DNA of 64,000 nt. Origin: Dyadobacter sp. 50-39 (lineage in GTDB: Bacteria > Bacteroidota > Bacteroidia > Cytophagales > Spirosomataceae). The stretch's first letter is position 1, and each line of letters begins with the position of its first letter. The notes under the pieces were generated by a model that ran no database searches, was not told where the DNA came from, and saw nothing but the letters and a program-made list of their open reading frames with translations. The position numbers and the translations under genes are program-made. Location of the stretch: the NCBI GenBank assembly GCA_001898145.1, contig MKSR01000029.1, forward strand, positions 620,001-684,000, read 5' to 3'. Of the stretch, positions 17,193 to 26,566 are shown piece after piece.

Positions 17193-18692
17193 CTAATATC
17201 CTGCGTTCTGTTTAAGATTCGTGTTGTTGCGTACTTCGGCCGTCGGGATCGGGAAAAGCAATTCGCGCTCTGTCAAAGTGGGACCGTAAGAGAATTTGTG
17301 GCCCACGTAGTTATCAAACTTCTTTGTAGTCACATTGAATGCCTTTCTTAACCGTGCCATATCGAACCAGGTAATGTTCTCGAAACACAGCTCGTGCCAG
17401 CGTTCTTTCCAAACAGCTTCCCGGAATGCGTCCTTGGTAAGGCCGGTGAGTGCGGGCAATTCTGCACGTGTGCGGATTGCATTGACGGCTTCATAAGCCT
17501 TGGCTGATGGCCCTCCTACCTCGTTGGAAGCCTCCGCGTACATCAAAAGCACGTCCGCATAGCGGATCACCGGCCAGTTCAGATCGCTGTTGGCGCTGCT
17601 GGTTTGGGCTACATTATCAAAATGTTTGTAGATAAAATAGCCGCCCAGGTCGACCACCTTGTTGCGATCGCTTTCGTTGGTGAATTTGGTGAAAAAGAAT
17701 TGCTTCTCCTTCGCACGCAAATCGTTGGCTTCGTAAGACTTTACAAAATCGCCCGTTGCATAAATACCGCCCGTTTCATCCGAATAGGCCGAGATGTTTT
17801 TGTTGTAAGGGATAATGGACACCTGCCAGTTCGAAGGGATCAACTGGGTTTTGTACTGGATCATGAAGATATTCTCCTCGATGTTCTTCTTAGCCGGGTT
17901 ATGCAGATCGTCGTAAGAACTAAAAAGCTTGAATGCCTTCGAATCGATTACTTCCTCGGCCTTTTTAGCGGCCAGATCATAATAGGCGGCACCTTTCTGC
18001 AACGGAAAACCCGCCATGGTAAGGTATACTTTCGCCAGCAGTGATTTCACCGCACCGAGCGTCACTTTGCCACTGTTTTCGGTCATGGGAAGTCCCGATG
18101 CCTCCGCAGCTTTCAAATCCTCCACGATTTGGTTATAAACCGCTTCCTGAGTAGCGGCAGCGGGGCGCAATTGCTCCGATTGCAAATTCACAGGCTGCGT
18201 CACGAGTGGAATATTTCCAAACATCTGCACGAGCTGGAAGTAATAGAATGCACGGAGGAAATAGGCCTCGCCCAGCACTCGCTTCATTTCCGCAGCATCC
18301 ATTGTAATGCCCGGGATTTTCGCCAGCGACAAGTTGGCACCTGCAATACCTTTGTAATATTGGGTCCAATAAGTTTGGCCGTAGCCGTTATCGGAAGTAT
18401 TCCGAAGGTCTTTGATAAAATAGCTGTTCACAGCCTGGCCAAGGTCGGTGCCGGCAAGTCCGGTCGCGAACTCGGGCATCATCCAGGCACCCCCGCCAAA
18501 ACCGCTGCTCATAGGCTCCCGCAAAGGCGTATAGATCGCATTCACAGAACTCCTCGCATGCGCGGGCTGCGTGAAGTAGTTCTCTTCGGTGAAGTTACTG
18601 GGATCAGACTCGTCGAGGAAGTCAGAACAACCTGTGGCCCCGAATAAGCTCAGCATCGCGAGCAAGCCGATTTTCTTTGATATGATAGTCAT
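17193..18692 (-). CDS. SusD/RagB-family glycan-binding lipoprotein, system 1
   Basis: A 499-residue surface lipoprotein that caps the SusC channel and binds its ligand. Signal peptide and lipobox are FGATGCSDF, with Cys22 acylated. The SusD N-terminal region starts at DFLDESDPSNFTEENYF. Helical TPR-like units follow, and the C-terminal RagB/SusD signature has VIRYADVLLMYAEASNEVGG and WKERWHELCFENITWFDM. Length is normal. It lies 27 bp downstream of susC in one operon with fecR and the sigma gene. Nothing in the operon shows the substrate, because no enzyme gene follows. Confidence 0.96.
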   Translation of the reverse strand: MTIISKKIGLLAMLSLFGATGCSDFLDESDPSNFTEENYFTQPAHARSSVNAIYTPLREPMSSGFGGGAWMMPEFATGLAGTDLGQAVNSYFIKDLRNTSDNGYGQTYWTQYYKGIAGANLSLAKIPGITMDAAEMKRVLGEAYFLRAFYYFQLVQMFGNIPLVTQPVNLQSEQLRPAAATQEAVYNQIVEDLKAAEASGLPMTENSGKVTLGAVKSLLAKVYLTMAGFPLQKGAAYYDLAAKKAEEVIDSKAFKLFSSYDDLHNPAKKNIEENIFMIQYKTQLIPSNWQVSIIPYNKNISAYSDETGGIYATGDFVKSYEANDLRAKEKQFFFTKFTNESDRNKVVDLGGYFIYKHFDNVAQTSSANSDLNWPVIRYADVLLMYAEASNEVGGPSAKAYEAVNAIRTRAELPALTGLTKDAFREAVWKERWHELCFENITWFDMARLRKAFNVTTKKFDNYVGHKFSYGPTLTERELLFPIPTAEVRNNTNLKQNAGY

Positions 18693-18719
18693 TGTTACTT
18701 TCGGTAAGAGTCAATATTG

Positions 18720-21700
18720 TTATAAACCGATGTTCAGGCCGAGCATGAACACTCTTGGCTTTGGATAATCATACAAACCAAATCCCTGGTCGAACGGTGA
18801 TCCGGAGTTGGATACCTCGGGGTCATAACCTTTGTATTTGGTTGCCACAAAGAAGTTCTGAACGGATGCATAAGCCCTCAGACGGTCCAGTTTCAATCTC
18901 GAAGCTACATTTGCCGGGAATACGTAGGCGAGCAAAAGGTTACGTCCGCGGATGAACGATGCGTCGGTTACTTTGTGGCTGTCGTTGTTGGTCGTATAAT
19001 AAGCGTTGATCGGACGGATCTGCGCGATGGTCGTATTCTGGTTGGTTTCCGTCCAGGCATTCAACACGGTTTTGTAGCTGTTCGCGATACCCTGGCGGTC
19101 CTCAGCAGAGTGGATACTTCTGTCGAGCACGTCGTTGCCGTACATGTATTGCAAGTCGACAGTCAATGACCATTGCTTGAATGTGAATGTGTTCAGGAAG
19201 GTACCGAAGCCATCGGGAATACCTTTACCGATGATCGTGCGGTCGTTATCGTTGATCGTACCGTCGTTGTTCAGATCGGCATATTTCACGTCACCGGGCA
19301 GCATATTGTACTTTTTAGCCTGCTCAGCTTCCGCTGTCGACCAGATGCCCTGGTGCACACGTCCGAACATAGAACCAACCGCCTCACCCACACGGATGAC
19401 AGTCGCGCCCGAGAAAATGTCGCTACCGCCCGAGAGTGCCAATACCTTGTTTTTATTTACAGAAATATTGAATGTAGTGCTCCACGAGAAATCCGGTGTT
19501 TTGATGTTCGTAGAATTGATCGCGAACTCGAAACCTTTGTTCTCCATGCTGCCCACGTTGGTAAAGATGCTTGTGTAGCCGCTGCTCATTGGAAGTGGCG
19601 CATCCAGCAACATTTCGTTCACTTTTCTGCGGTAAAGGTCCAATTCCACATTGATGCGGTTCTGGAACAAGCCCAGTTCTACACCAAAATCCACTTGCTG
19701 TGTTTTTTCCCATTGCAGGTTGGAGTTCGACATCCGGCCCACGCCGATACCGATGTTACGGGTCCCGCCGAAGATCACGTCGCTGCTCGCCAGACCCGCC
19801 AATGCGCGGTATGCAGGGATTTCCGAGTTACCCGTTGCACCGTAGCTTGCGCGGATTTTCAGGTTAGAAATGGAAGGCGAGTTTTTCAGGAATTCTTCTT
19901 CATTCACACGCCACGCCAATGCGGCCGACGGGAAGAATGCATACCGGTTGGCATCCCCGAATTTCGACGAACCATCGACACGGCCCGTGAACGTCACGAG
20001 GTATTTGTTCATCAGGCTGTAATTGATCCGGGCAAAGTAGGAATTCAGACCATATGCCGTTGCAGCCGAGCTCGGGGCCAATGCGGTTGCACCTGCGCCA
20101 AGGTTATTGTATTGGAAATAGGTATCCGTGAAGTTCTGGCTGCGGGCTACGTTATCGAAACGATCCACGTGCTGCCACGACAAACCGAGCATCGCATTGA
20201 TCGAATGGATTTTACCAAAATCTTTGAAATACGTGAGGTAATTCTCAAACTGCCAGGAATTATAGCGGCTGCTGCTTACCGACGCATCGCCATTGCTGGA
20301 AATGTATTGAAGCCCGGCTGCTGCGAAATAATCGTTGCGTTGGTTGATCACGTTCGCACCCACGGTAGAGCGTAATTCCAGGCCGTCGGCGAGGCGGATA
20401 TTGGCATACATATTACCCAGCATAGTCTGCGTTTTGAGGTAATAAAGACGCTCGGCAGCCACGCGGAGCGGGCTATCGCCCCCTTCCATACCGGGATAGT
20501 CGCGGTTACTTGCCCACCGCCCGTCGGGATATTTCACCGGAATGATCGGCAATGCCTCCAGAACCTGGCGCATCGTTGTGATACCACCGCCGCCAAGCTG
20601 GTCGATCTGCTTCTCGTTCTGGTCGGTATAACCCAATGTACCGCCTACTTTCAGCCAGCTTTTGATTTGTGAATCAAATACAAAACGGCCGGCAAAACGT
20701 TTCTGCCACGAATCTTTGATGATACCATTCTCGTTGCGGTAGTTCAGGAAAGCACCAAAGCTACCCTTTTCGCTACCGCCGGTAAAGCCGAGCTGGTGAT
20801 TTTGAGTAAATGCTTTCTGGAATGTCTCTTTCTGCCAATCGGTATCATACAATGGGTTGCCGCTTGAATCGAAGAGCAATGGATTGGTCCGTTTCAGCTT
20901 CGGATCGGTGTATTTAGTACCTGTTGCCCAACCCACTGGATCGTATTTGGCCGCATTGGCGTAAATGGTTTCTTCCACTTGCAAAAACTCTTTCGAGTTC
21001 AAAACAGGCAGTTTCTTAGGTGCTACACCAATGCTGAAATCGGTGTCGTAAGTAACTTTTCCTCCACCCGCGGTACCGCGTTTGGTCGTTACGAGGATAA
21101 CCCCGTTGGCACCACGGGCACCGTAAATCGCTGTGGAAGAAGCGTCTTTCAATACCTCAATGGAAGCGATGTCGTTCGGGTTGAGGTAATCGATCGGTGT
21201 ACTACCGTTTGCCAGATCCACGGCATTCAGGATCACGCCATCGATAACATAAAGCGGGTTGTTGGAAACACTGATAGAGCTGGCCCCACGAATACGGATG
21301 TTGGCGCGACCACCCGGACGGCCCGAGTTCGACGATACGTTCACCCCGGTAATGCGGCCCGAAAGTCCCTGATTCAAGGATGAAGCCGGGCGCTCCTGCA
21401 GCACATCGGCCTTGATCGTACCCACGGCACCGGTAAGGTCGGATTTTCTAACGGTACCATAACCTACCACCACTATTTCTTCCAATGCATTTTCATCAGG
21501 CGCCAGGCTCACCGTCAGCACCGACTGGTTTCCCAACGTTACTTCCTGCGATTTGTAGCCCACAAAGCTGAAAACAAATACGGGCTGGCCGCCATCCGGT
21601 ATTTCCAGACTGAAATCCCCCGCAGCGCCGGTGGAAGTCCCGCGCTGGGTACCTTTCAAAACCACGCTCACACCGGGAAGCGACATACCTTTTTCGTCCG

Positions 21701-22187
21701 ATACAGTCCCTTTGATAGTCCTGTCAACGGCGACCTGGGCTACCAGTGCCGGTGCGGTCAGGTTTTCCTGCGTCATCTGCGCCTCCGGCAGAGCCATCGC
21801 CTCGTCCTTGTCTTCCTTCACCGGCATCGCTTCCTTTGCTTTGCCTTCGGTTATAACAAATGTGTTCTTTCTCGTCTTTTTATACTTCAAACCATTCTGC
21901 CGCAGCAGCAAGTCCAGGTTTTTCTCAATGGGCTGGTTGAAATCAAGGTTGCTCGAAGCGACATTCACAGAGCCTACCAGGCGGTCTTCGAAAATGATTT
22001 CTACCCCGTAATGTCTTTGAAGATCAAGCAAAACATTTTTAAGCTTCATTTCCTGGCCGAGCGAAGTATGCTGCTTGGCCGGCATCGACGCAAAGGCAAT
22101 GACCTGTGAATGCACGATCCGGGAGGATTGTGTCATCAACACAATCCCGATCGCCACCCATTGCTTGGCTGATAGCGTTAGATTCAT
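18720..22187 (-). CDS. SusC/RagA-family TonB-dependent transporter with STN domain, system 1
   Basis: A 1155-residue outer-membrane transporter. After the signal sequence there is an STN (secretin/TonB short N-terminal) domain at about residues 45-115, which in the known family contacts FecR and signals ligand uptake. A carboxypeptidase-regulatory-like domain (about 155-235, GTVSDEKGMSLPGVSVVLKG) follows, then the SusC linker EEIVVVGYGTVRKSDLTGAV. The plug contains IRIRGASSISVSNNPLYVIDG and GANGVILVTTKRG, and the rest is barrel. It starts 20 bp after the fecR stop, so it is operonic with fecR; no separate leader exists, unlike the two other susC genes here. Confidence 0.97.
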   Translation of the reverse strand: MNLTLSAKQWVAIGIVLMTQSSRIVHSQVIAFASMPAKQHTSLGQEMKLKNVLLDLQRHYGVEIIFEDRLVGSVNVASSNLDFNQPIEKNLDLLLRQNGLKYKKTRKNTFVITEGKAKEAMPVKEDKDEAMALPEAQMTQENLTAPALVAQVAVDRTIKGTVSDEKGMSLPGVSVVLKGTQRGTSTGAAGDFSLEIPDGGQPVFVFSFVGYKSQEVTLGNQSVLTVSLAPDENALEEIVVVGYGTVRKSDLTGAVGTIKADVLQERPASSLNQGLSGRITGVNVSSNSGRPGGRANIRIRGASSISVSNNPLYVIDGVILNAVDLANGSTPIDYLNPNDIASIEVLKDASSTAIYGARGANGVILVTTKRGTAGGGKVTYDTDFSIGVAPKKLPVLNSKEFLQVEETIYANAAKYDPVGWATGTKYTDPKLKRTNPLLFDSSGNPLYDTDWQKETFQKAFTQNHQLGFTGGSEKGSFGAFLNYRNENGIIKDSWQKRFAGRFVFDSQIKSWLKVGGTLGYTDQNEKQIDQLGGGGITTMRQVLEALPIIPVKYPDGRWASNRDYPGMEGGDSPLRVAAERLYYLKTQTMLGNMYANIRLADGLELRSTVGANVINQRNDYFAAAGLQYISSNGDASVSSSRYNSWQFENYLTYFKDFGKIHSINAMLGLSWQHVDRFDNVARSQNFTDTYFQYNNLGAGATALAPSSAATAYGLNSYFARINYSLMNKYLVTFTGRVDGSSKFGDANRYAFFPSAALAWRVNEEEFLKNSPSISNLKIRASYGATGNSEIPAYRALAGLASSDVIFGGTRNIGIGVGRMSNSNLQWEKTQQVDFGVELGLFQNRINVELDLYRRKVNEMLLDAPLPMSSGYTSIFTNVGSMENKGFEFAINSTNIKTPDFSWSTTFNISVNKNKVLALSGGSDIFSGATVIRVGEAVGSMFGRVHQGIWSTAEAEQAKKYNMLPGDVKYADLNNDGTINDNDRTIIGKGIPDGFGTFLNTFTFKQWSLTVDLQYMYGNDVLDRSIHSAEDRQGIANSYKTVLNAWTETNQNTTIAQIRPINAYYTTNNDSHKVTDASFIRGRNLLLAYVFPANVASRLKLDRLRAYASVQNFFVATKYKGYDPEVSNSGSPFDQGFGLYDYPKPRVFMLGLNIGL

Positions 22188-22207
22188 AATGAAATGGTTT
22201 GGAATAA

Positions 22208-23218
22208 TTAATTGTTCGTTAAAAGGATGCTAGCGCCATTCTGCTCGACCCTGAGATCAAGCACTTCTGAGATCGTCTTTAAAAGTTCTTCCGCATTTTT
22301 GGTCTTGAAATTCCCGGTAATCGACCGCTGGGCGATATTGGAATCGGAGAGGCTTACTTTCTGACCAAAATTCTCCTCGATCATCGCAATGATTTCTTTC
22401 ACACGCGTTCCGTTGAACACATATCGCTGCTCGGTCCAGGGAGCAAATGTTTTGATGTCCTGTTTTCTTTCGAGCTGTACCGCACCCTCCTGGTCCAGGA
22501 ATGCAAGGTCGCCCGGCTCCATCATCACCTCCCTGCGCTGGTCGTTATGTGAGTAGTCGATACGCACGCTTCCGGACTTCAGCGCCACTTTGGTACCCCG
22601 CGGCCGGGCAAATACCGAGAATGTAGTCCCGAGCACCTCCACCTGGAACTTTTCGGATGTTTTCACTACAAAACGCTTATGATCAATGGTATGGCTCACC
22701 GAGAACTCGGCTTCCCCTTCCAGCGCCACTTCCCTTACATCGCCCCAGAAGCCAAGTCTGGGTACTTTCAGTCTCGAATTGGAATTCAATGCAACACGGC
22801 TTCCGTCTTCTAGATATACGTCGGTAGTCTGCCCGTAGGCTGTCTGGTACGACTTGTACTGTATCGGCTCGCGAAACCACCAGCCACAGCTCACCAGCGC
22901 GGTTACGGATGCTGCTACCAGCCAGAACCGGTTGCTCCGCTGTCCCAGCCAGGAAACGGCCCCAACTTCTTCCTCCTTCTTCGCTTCTCCCTCAACTTCT
23001 TCCATCGTCGAATCCACCCGCCGGAGCAGGTTAGCCAAGGCGGCGTCCTGGTCGGGCACGAACTGGGGCGACTGGGTTTCGTATTCGAGCAGCCAGCGGT
23101 GAAACGTTTCCGCATTCTCCTTGCGCAGGATCCATTCTTCCACAAGCTGCCTTTCGAGGGGATTGGCGCGCCCGCTCAGGTACTCGAAAAGCGTATATTT
23201 CGATATAATTTTTTCCAT
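22208..23218 (-). CDS. FecR-family anti-sigma factor, system 1
   Basis: A 336-residue inner-membrane signal transducer. The N-terminal cytoplasmic part (1-90) starts MEKIISKYTLFEYLSGRANP and binds the sigma factor in the known family. One membrane helix is at about residues 96-112 (RFWLVAASVTALVSCGWWF). The periplasmic FecR domain follows (VYLEDGSRVALNSNSRLK, VALEGEAEFSV, FVVKTSEKFQVEVLGTTFSV), then a C-terminal DUF4974/STN-like domain with VKEIIAMIEENFGQKVSL. It senses the STN domain of SusC and releases the sigma factor. It lies 69 bp downstream of the sigma gene and 20 bp upstream of susC. Confidence 0.95.
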   Translation of the reverse strand: MEKIISKYTLFEYLSGRANPLERQLVEEWILRKENAETFHRWLLEYETQSPQFVPDQDAALANLLRRVDSTMEEVEGEAKKEEEVGAVSWLGQRSNRFWLVAASVTALVSCGWWFREPIQYKSYQTAYGQTTDVYLEDGSRVALNSNSRLKVPRLGFWGDVREVALEGEAEFSVSHTIDHKRFVVKTSEKFQVEVLGTTFSVFARPRGTKVALKSGSVRIDYSHNDQRREVMMEPGDLAFLDQEGAVQLERKQDIKTFAPWTEQRYVFNGTRVKEIIAMIEENFGQKVSLSDSNIAQRSITGNFKTKNAEELLKTISEVLDLRVEQNGASILLTNN

Positions 23219-23287
23219 TTCTGTTCGGTTTACAACGTTGACGAAACCCGTCGGGGGCAGACCTTCAAAGGCGGACCATCGATGGTT

Positions 23288-23953
23288 TTAGAGGCTACTT
23301 AAAATGGTCAGGCAAAGTGAAATCATCCATTCGCCGTGCAGCGCGGAGCGGAGGTGTTTCAAAGCTTTGGAGATATGTACTTCAACGGTTTTGGGCGAAA
23401 TATGCAGCTCGTCCGCTATTTCATGGTATTTTTTGTTCTCGAAACGGCTCATCAGAAACACTTTCTGGCATTGCATAGGCAATCGGGCGATCACCTCGTT
23501 CACTTTCAGGAACAGGTTATTGTAGTGGATTTCGGCATCCGGCTGCTGATGATAGGTAGAAATCGAATGCTCCTCGTTCATTTCGAGCGTATCGGTTTTC
23601 CCGAACTCTCTACGCATATACGTATAACATTCGTTGCGCACCGAGCGGAACAGATAGCTGGTGTACGACGTGGTGATGTTTTCGTAAGCCTTCGTCCGGT
23701 AAAACTGGAAGAACACCTCGCTCACCAGGTCCTCGGCGATCTGCTTGGAATACACAAACCGTACCGCGTGACTGCAAAGCGGGTTGTAATATCTTTTAAA
23801 CAGGAGTTCAAGCCCTTTTCCCGGGCTCTGCTCGAAAGCCGATCTCAGGAATGTAGCAGAATCAATTTCACTTACGGGGGCCTTGCCTTCGTGTGTCGGG
23901 GACACAAATGGCCCAGGGCGCTTCGTTTCCGGGTTAAGCAAAGGATCGTGCAT
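23288..23953 (-). CDS. ECF sigma-70 factor, system 1
   Basis: A 221-residue ECF sigma factor of the FecI/Bacteroidota-expansion type. Region 2 covers about residues 40-105 (LLFKRYYNPLCSHAVRFV, IAEDLVSEVFFQFYR), and region 4 covers about 150-205 (RLPMQCQKVFLMSRF, YHEIADELHISPKTVEVHIS). It ends in a short hydrophobic tail after GEW. It should direct transcription of fecR-susC-susD and is held by FecR until a signal comes. The start at 23953 gives an N-terminal extension of about 30 polar residues; a later start is possible but no good Met follows closely. It is the first gene of its operon. Confidence 0.94.
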   Translation of the reverse strand: MHDPLLNPETKRPGPFVSPTHEGKAPVSEIDSATFLRSAFEQSPGKGLELLFKRYYNPLCSHAVRFVYSKQIAEDLVSEVFFQFYRTKAYENITTSYTSYLFRSVRNECYTYMRREFGKTDTLEMNEEHSISTYHQQPDAEIHYNNLFLKVNEVIARLPMQCQKVFLMSRFENKKYHEIADELHISPKTVEVHISKALKHLRSALHGEWMISLCLTILSSL

Positions 23954-24074
23954 TGGGTGTCTGTTCGTATGTAATAATTAAAAGACTTTCTTGCACTTAA
24001 AATCCCTTACCCTTGATTTAAAAAAACTAAAACTTTTTTAAATCATATCTTAACCCATACTGACCGGATCATCA

Positions 24075-24108
24075 AAAAAGCCGCCATCCCGTCGGATAGC
24101 GGCTTTTT
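24075..24108 (-). terminator. Terminator of the GMC dehydrogenase operon
   Basis: The 10-bp arms 24075-24084 and 24099-24108 (AAAAAGCCGC) have a small inner stem. On the minus strand the hairpin is followed by a T-run. It lies 21 bp after the GMC stop codon and separates system 2 from the sigma gene of system 1. Confidence 0.9.
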
Positions 24109-24129
24109 CACAAAATGAGTTATTTTGGG

Positions 24130-25842
24130 TTACAAATTCTTCGCTTTGCTTTGCTTCACGGCATAATCCACCGCGCGCGCCGAAAGCGCCATATAGGTAA
24201 GTGACGGGTTCTGGGTAGACGTCGAGGTCATGCAGGCGCCGTCGGTCACGAATACGTTTTTGCAGTGGTGCAACTGGTTCCATTTATTGAGCAGCGACGT
24301 CTTGGGATCCTTACCCATGCGTACTCCGCCCATTTCGTGGATGTCGTTACCCGGATTGCGATGGTTATCGTGCGTCCTCACATTGGTGAAGCCCGCTTTG
24401 GTAAACATCTCGCTCACCTGCTCCATATAATCCTTGATCATCTTCTCGTCATTGTCGTCATAGCCGACATTGATCCGCATTGTAGGTATGCCCCATTGGT
24501 CCTTGCTTTCCTTATCGAGTGCCACGTAGTTGCTTTCCTTAGGGATTGTTTCACCCATCATGTGTGAGCCTACGCTCCAATTGCCGTATTTGGTTTCGTG
24601 CAAACCGGCTTTCAGCGATTCGCCCAGGCCATTGCGGTCGCTATAAGTATTGCGGTTGGCTCCAAAACCTGCCGCATAACCACGCAAAAAGTCTGTTTCC
24701 TGCTTGTACACATTACGGAAACGAGGAATGTAGCCGCTATTCGGGCGCTTGCCGTCGGTGGTTGAATCCAGGAAGCCTTCATACTCGCCGGATACCGTCG
24801 CGCGGTAGTTGTGGAACGCCACGTACTTACCGAGCAAACCGCTGTCGTTCCCCAAGCCATTCGGGAAGCGGCTCGATGTTGAGTTGAGCAATACCAGGTT
24901 CGAGTTCAATGCCGCTGCATTAAGGAAGATGATATCGGCGTAGAATTCGATCATCTCCTTCGTGTTCGCGTCGATCACACGTACACCCGATGCTTTTTGC
25001 TTCTTGTCGTCGTAAATGATCGAATGCACTACCGAATGGGGGCGGAGGGTCATGTTGCCCGTTTTCATCGCCCACGGGATAGTAGAGGCGTTGCTGCTGA
25101 AATACCCGCCGAAGGGACACCCGCGCTCGCACATTACGCGATGCTGACATTTGGCACGGCCCTGGTCGAGGTGGATCTGCTGCGGATCGGTGATATGCGC
25201 CGCACGGCCGATGATGATGTGGCGGTCCTTATATTGCTTAGAAACCTGCTCTTTGAAATACTTCTCCACACAATTGAGGTCGTGGGGAACGAGGAATTCT
25301 CCATCGGGCAGCGTATCGATGCCGTCTTTGTTACCGGTAATCCCGGCGAATTTCTCCACGTGGCTGTACCACGGCGCCAGGTCGTCGTACCCGATCGGCC
25401 ATTCCACCGCAAACCTATCGCGTGCCGGCCCGTCGAAATCGTACTTGCTCCAGCGCTGGGTCTGCCGCGCCCAAAGCAGCGACTTGCCGCCTACCTGGTA
25501 TCCCCTCAGCCAGTCGAAAGGCTTTTCCTGAACGTAGGGATGCTCATTGTCCTTCGCAAAAAAGTGCATCGACGATTCCTTGAAGTTGTAGCAGCGCGCC
25601 GCAATCGGGTTCGCGTCGGCGATTTCCTTCGTCAGCCGCTCGCGGTGTTCAAACTCCCACGGCATCATGTTCGTGGTAGGGTAATCCTTGATATGCTGCA
25701 CGTCGCGCCCGCGTTCGAGCACGAGGGTTTTCAATCCTTTTTCGGTCAGCTCCTTCGCCGACCAGCCGCCGCTGATCCCCGATCCAATTACAATGGCATC
25801 GTAGGTGCGGGCTTTTTTACTGTCAATATTAAAATTTGCCAT
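24130..25842 (-). CDS. GMC family oxidoreductase (sugar dehydrogenase large subunit)
   Basis: A 570-residue FAD enzyme. The start at 25842 (MANFNID) puts the dinucleotide-binding motif YDAIVIGSGISGGWSAKEL near residue 15; an upstream in-frame ATG adds 15 unlikely residues. Other family features are the LVLERGRD end of the Rossmann strand, QRWSKYDFDGPARDRF, the cysteine-bearing CQHRVMCERGCPFGGYFSSN stretch, and the C-terminal catalytic His and Asn in DIHEMGGVRMG and TQNPSLTYMALSAR. With the small subunit encoded 48 bp upstream it resembles gluconate 2-dehydrogenase and glucoside 3-dehydrogenase complexes, which oxidise sugars in the periplasm and pass electrons to cytochromes. No signal peptide is seen, so it probably rides out with the Tat-signal small subunit. 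Substrate unknown. Confidence 0.93.
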   Translation of the reverse strand: MANFNIDSKKARTYDAIVIGSGISGGWSAKELTEKGLKTLVLERGRDVQHIKDYPTTNMMPWEFEHRERLTKEIADANPIAARCYNFKESSMHFFAKDNEHPYVQEKPFDWLRGYQVGGKSLLWARQTQRWSKYDFDGPARDRFAVEWPIGYDDLAPWYSHVEKFAGITGNKDGIDTLPDGEFLVPHDLNCVEKYFKEQVSKQYKDRHIIIGRAAHITDPQQIHLDQGRAKCQHRVMCERGCPFGGYFSSNASTIPWAMKTGNMTLRPHSVVHSIIYDDKKQKASGVRVIDANTKEMIEFYADIIFLNAAALNSNLVLLNSTSSRFPNGLGNDSGLLGKYVAFHNYRATVSGEYEGFLDSTTDGKRPNSGYIPRFRNVYKQETDFLRGYAAGFGANRNTYSDRNGLGESLKAGLHETKYGNWSVGSHMMGETIPKESNYVALDKESKDQWGIPTMRINVGYDDNDEKMIKDYMEQVSEMFTKAGFTNVRTHDNHRNPGNDIHEMGGVRMGKDPKTSLLNKWNQLHHCKNVFVTDGACMTSTSTQNPSLTYMALSARAVDYAVKQSKAKNL

Positions 25843-25890
25843 AATAATGTTTTTGGGAGGAAGAAGGAGGGCACTCCTCCCCTTCATCCA

Positions 25891-26412
25891 TTATCCCTTC
25901 TTAACAGGTACGCACCCATGGTAGCGGGCGGGGATCATTTCGTAATGGGTAATGTTGGTCATCACGTATTCGGACGTCATATAGCCCTGGATCGTGAGGT
26001 TTTTGACCATGCTGAAAAAGCCTTTCTGCGCCGCGTCACTGCCTTTCTCAATATCCGACAGGATTTGCAGGCGCTGCTCTTTGCTGGCATCCGTGAACGA
26101 TTTGCCGAATCGCTGCACGCTTTGCTCGTCGATATTGGAAACACCGCTTGCGAGGCTGGCCTGCGCTTTGGCGTCATAGCAGTCTTTCACCATTTTTTGT
26201 ACAAAATCACCTACTCCCAACTCTCCCGCACCCGGTGTGTCGGTTTTGGGAATAATGGTTTCGACGATCATCATAAGATTTTTGGATTGGTCTGCCGAAA
26301 GCAATCCGCTCTTCGCCACTGCACTCTTGTTCCAACCGGATGCCCAGGAAGGCAAAACCGCCATGGCGCCCATGGCCGCTGCCATGCTTTTAAGCGCTAC
26401 GCGTCTCTCCAT
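25891..26412 (-). CDS. Gluconate 2-dehydrogenase subunit 3 family protein
   Basis: A 173-residue small subunit of GMC-type dehydrogenases. It begins MERRVALKSMAAAMGAMAVL, a twin-arginine-like signal that would carry the folded complex to the periplasm. The mature part opens LLSADQSKNLMMIVETIIPK, then TDTPGAGELGVGDFVQKMV, the family signature. Length is normal. It lies 48 bp upstream of the GMC gene and the pair is surely cotranscribed. A cytochrome c subunit, which some relatives use, is not seen in the window, so the electron acceptor is unknown. Confidence 0.93.
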   Translation of the reverse strand: MERRVALKSMAAAMGAMAVLPSWASGWNKSAVAKSGLLSADQSKNLMMIVETIIPKTDTPGAGELGVGDFVQKMVKDCYDAKAQASLASGVSNIDEQSVQRFGKSFTDASKEQRLQILSDIEKGSDAAQKGFFSMVKNLTIQGYMTSEYVMTNITHYEMIPARYHGCVPVKKG

Positions 26413-26461
26413 TTTCGTATCGTTTTTAACGTGGTAATTGTATGTTATCTTTTTTTGTCAA

Positions 26462-26566
26462 GTGTGGTCAGACGTTGTTATGTTTGGTCAGGTGTGGTCA
26501 TTTATTGAAGCAATGAGAAATTTTCCTCTCTTTAACTGCCACTGATGATTCTTGACCATACCTGAC
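26462..26566. repeat. GTGTGGTCA short repeats with an inverted copy
   Basis: In the 153-bp gap before the dehydrogenase genes, GTGTGGTCA occurs at 26462-26470 and 26492-26500, with a related TTTGGTCA between them. The 14-mer at 26487-26500 (GTCAGGTGTGGTCA) has an inverted copy with one mismatch at 26553-26566, reaching the MFS stop codon. It could be an operator, a processing stem or a mobile remnant. Confidence 0.5.

Noticed and set aside
24997-26508. Long open frame of about 500 codons on the plus strand
   Set aside because: It runs opposite to the well-supported GMC and subunit-3 genes. Its peptide has no family motif, and it is an effect of codon bias in GC-rich genes.
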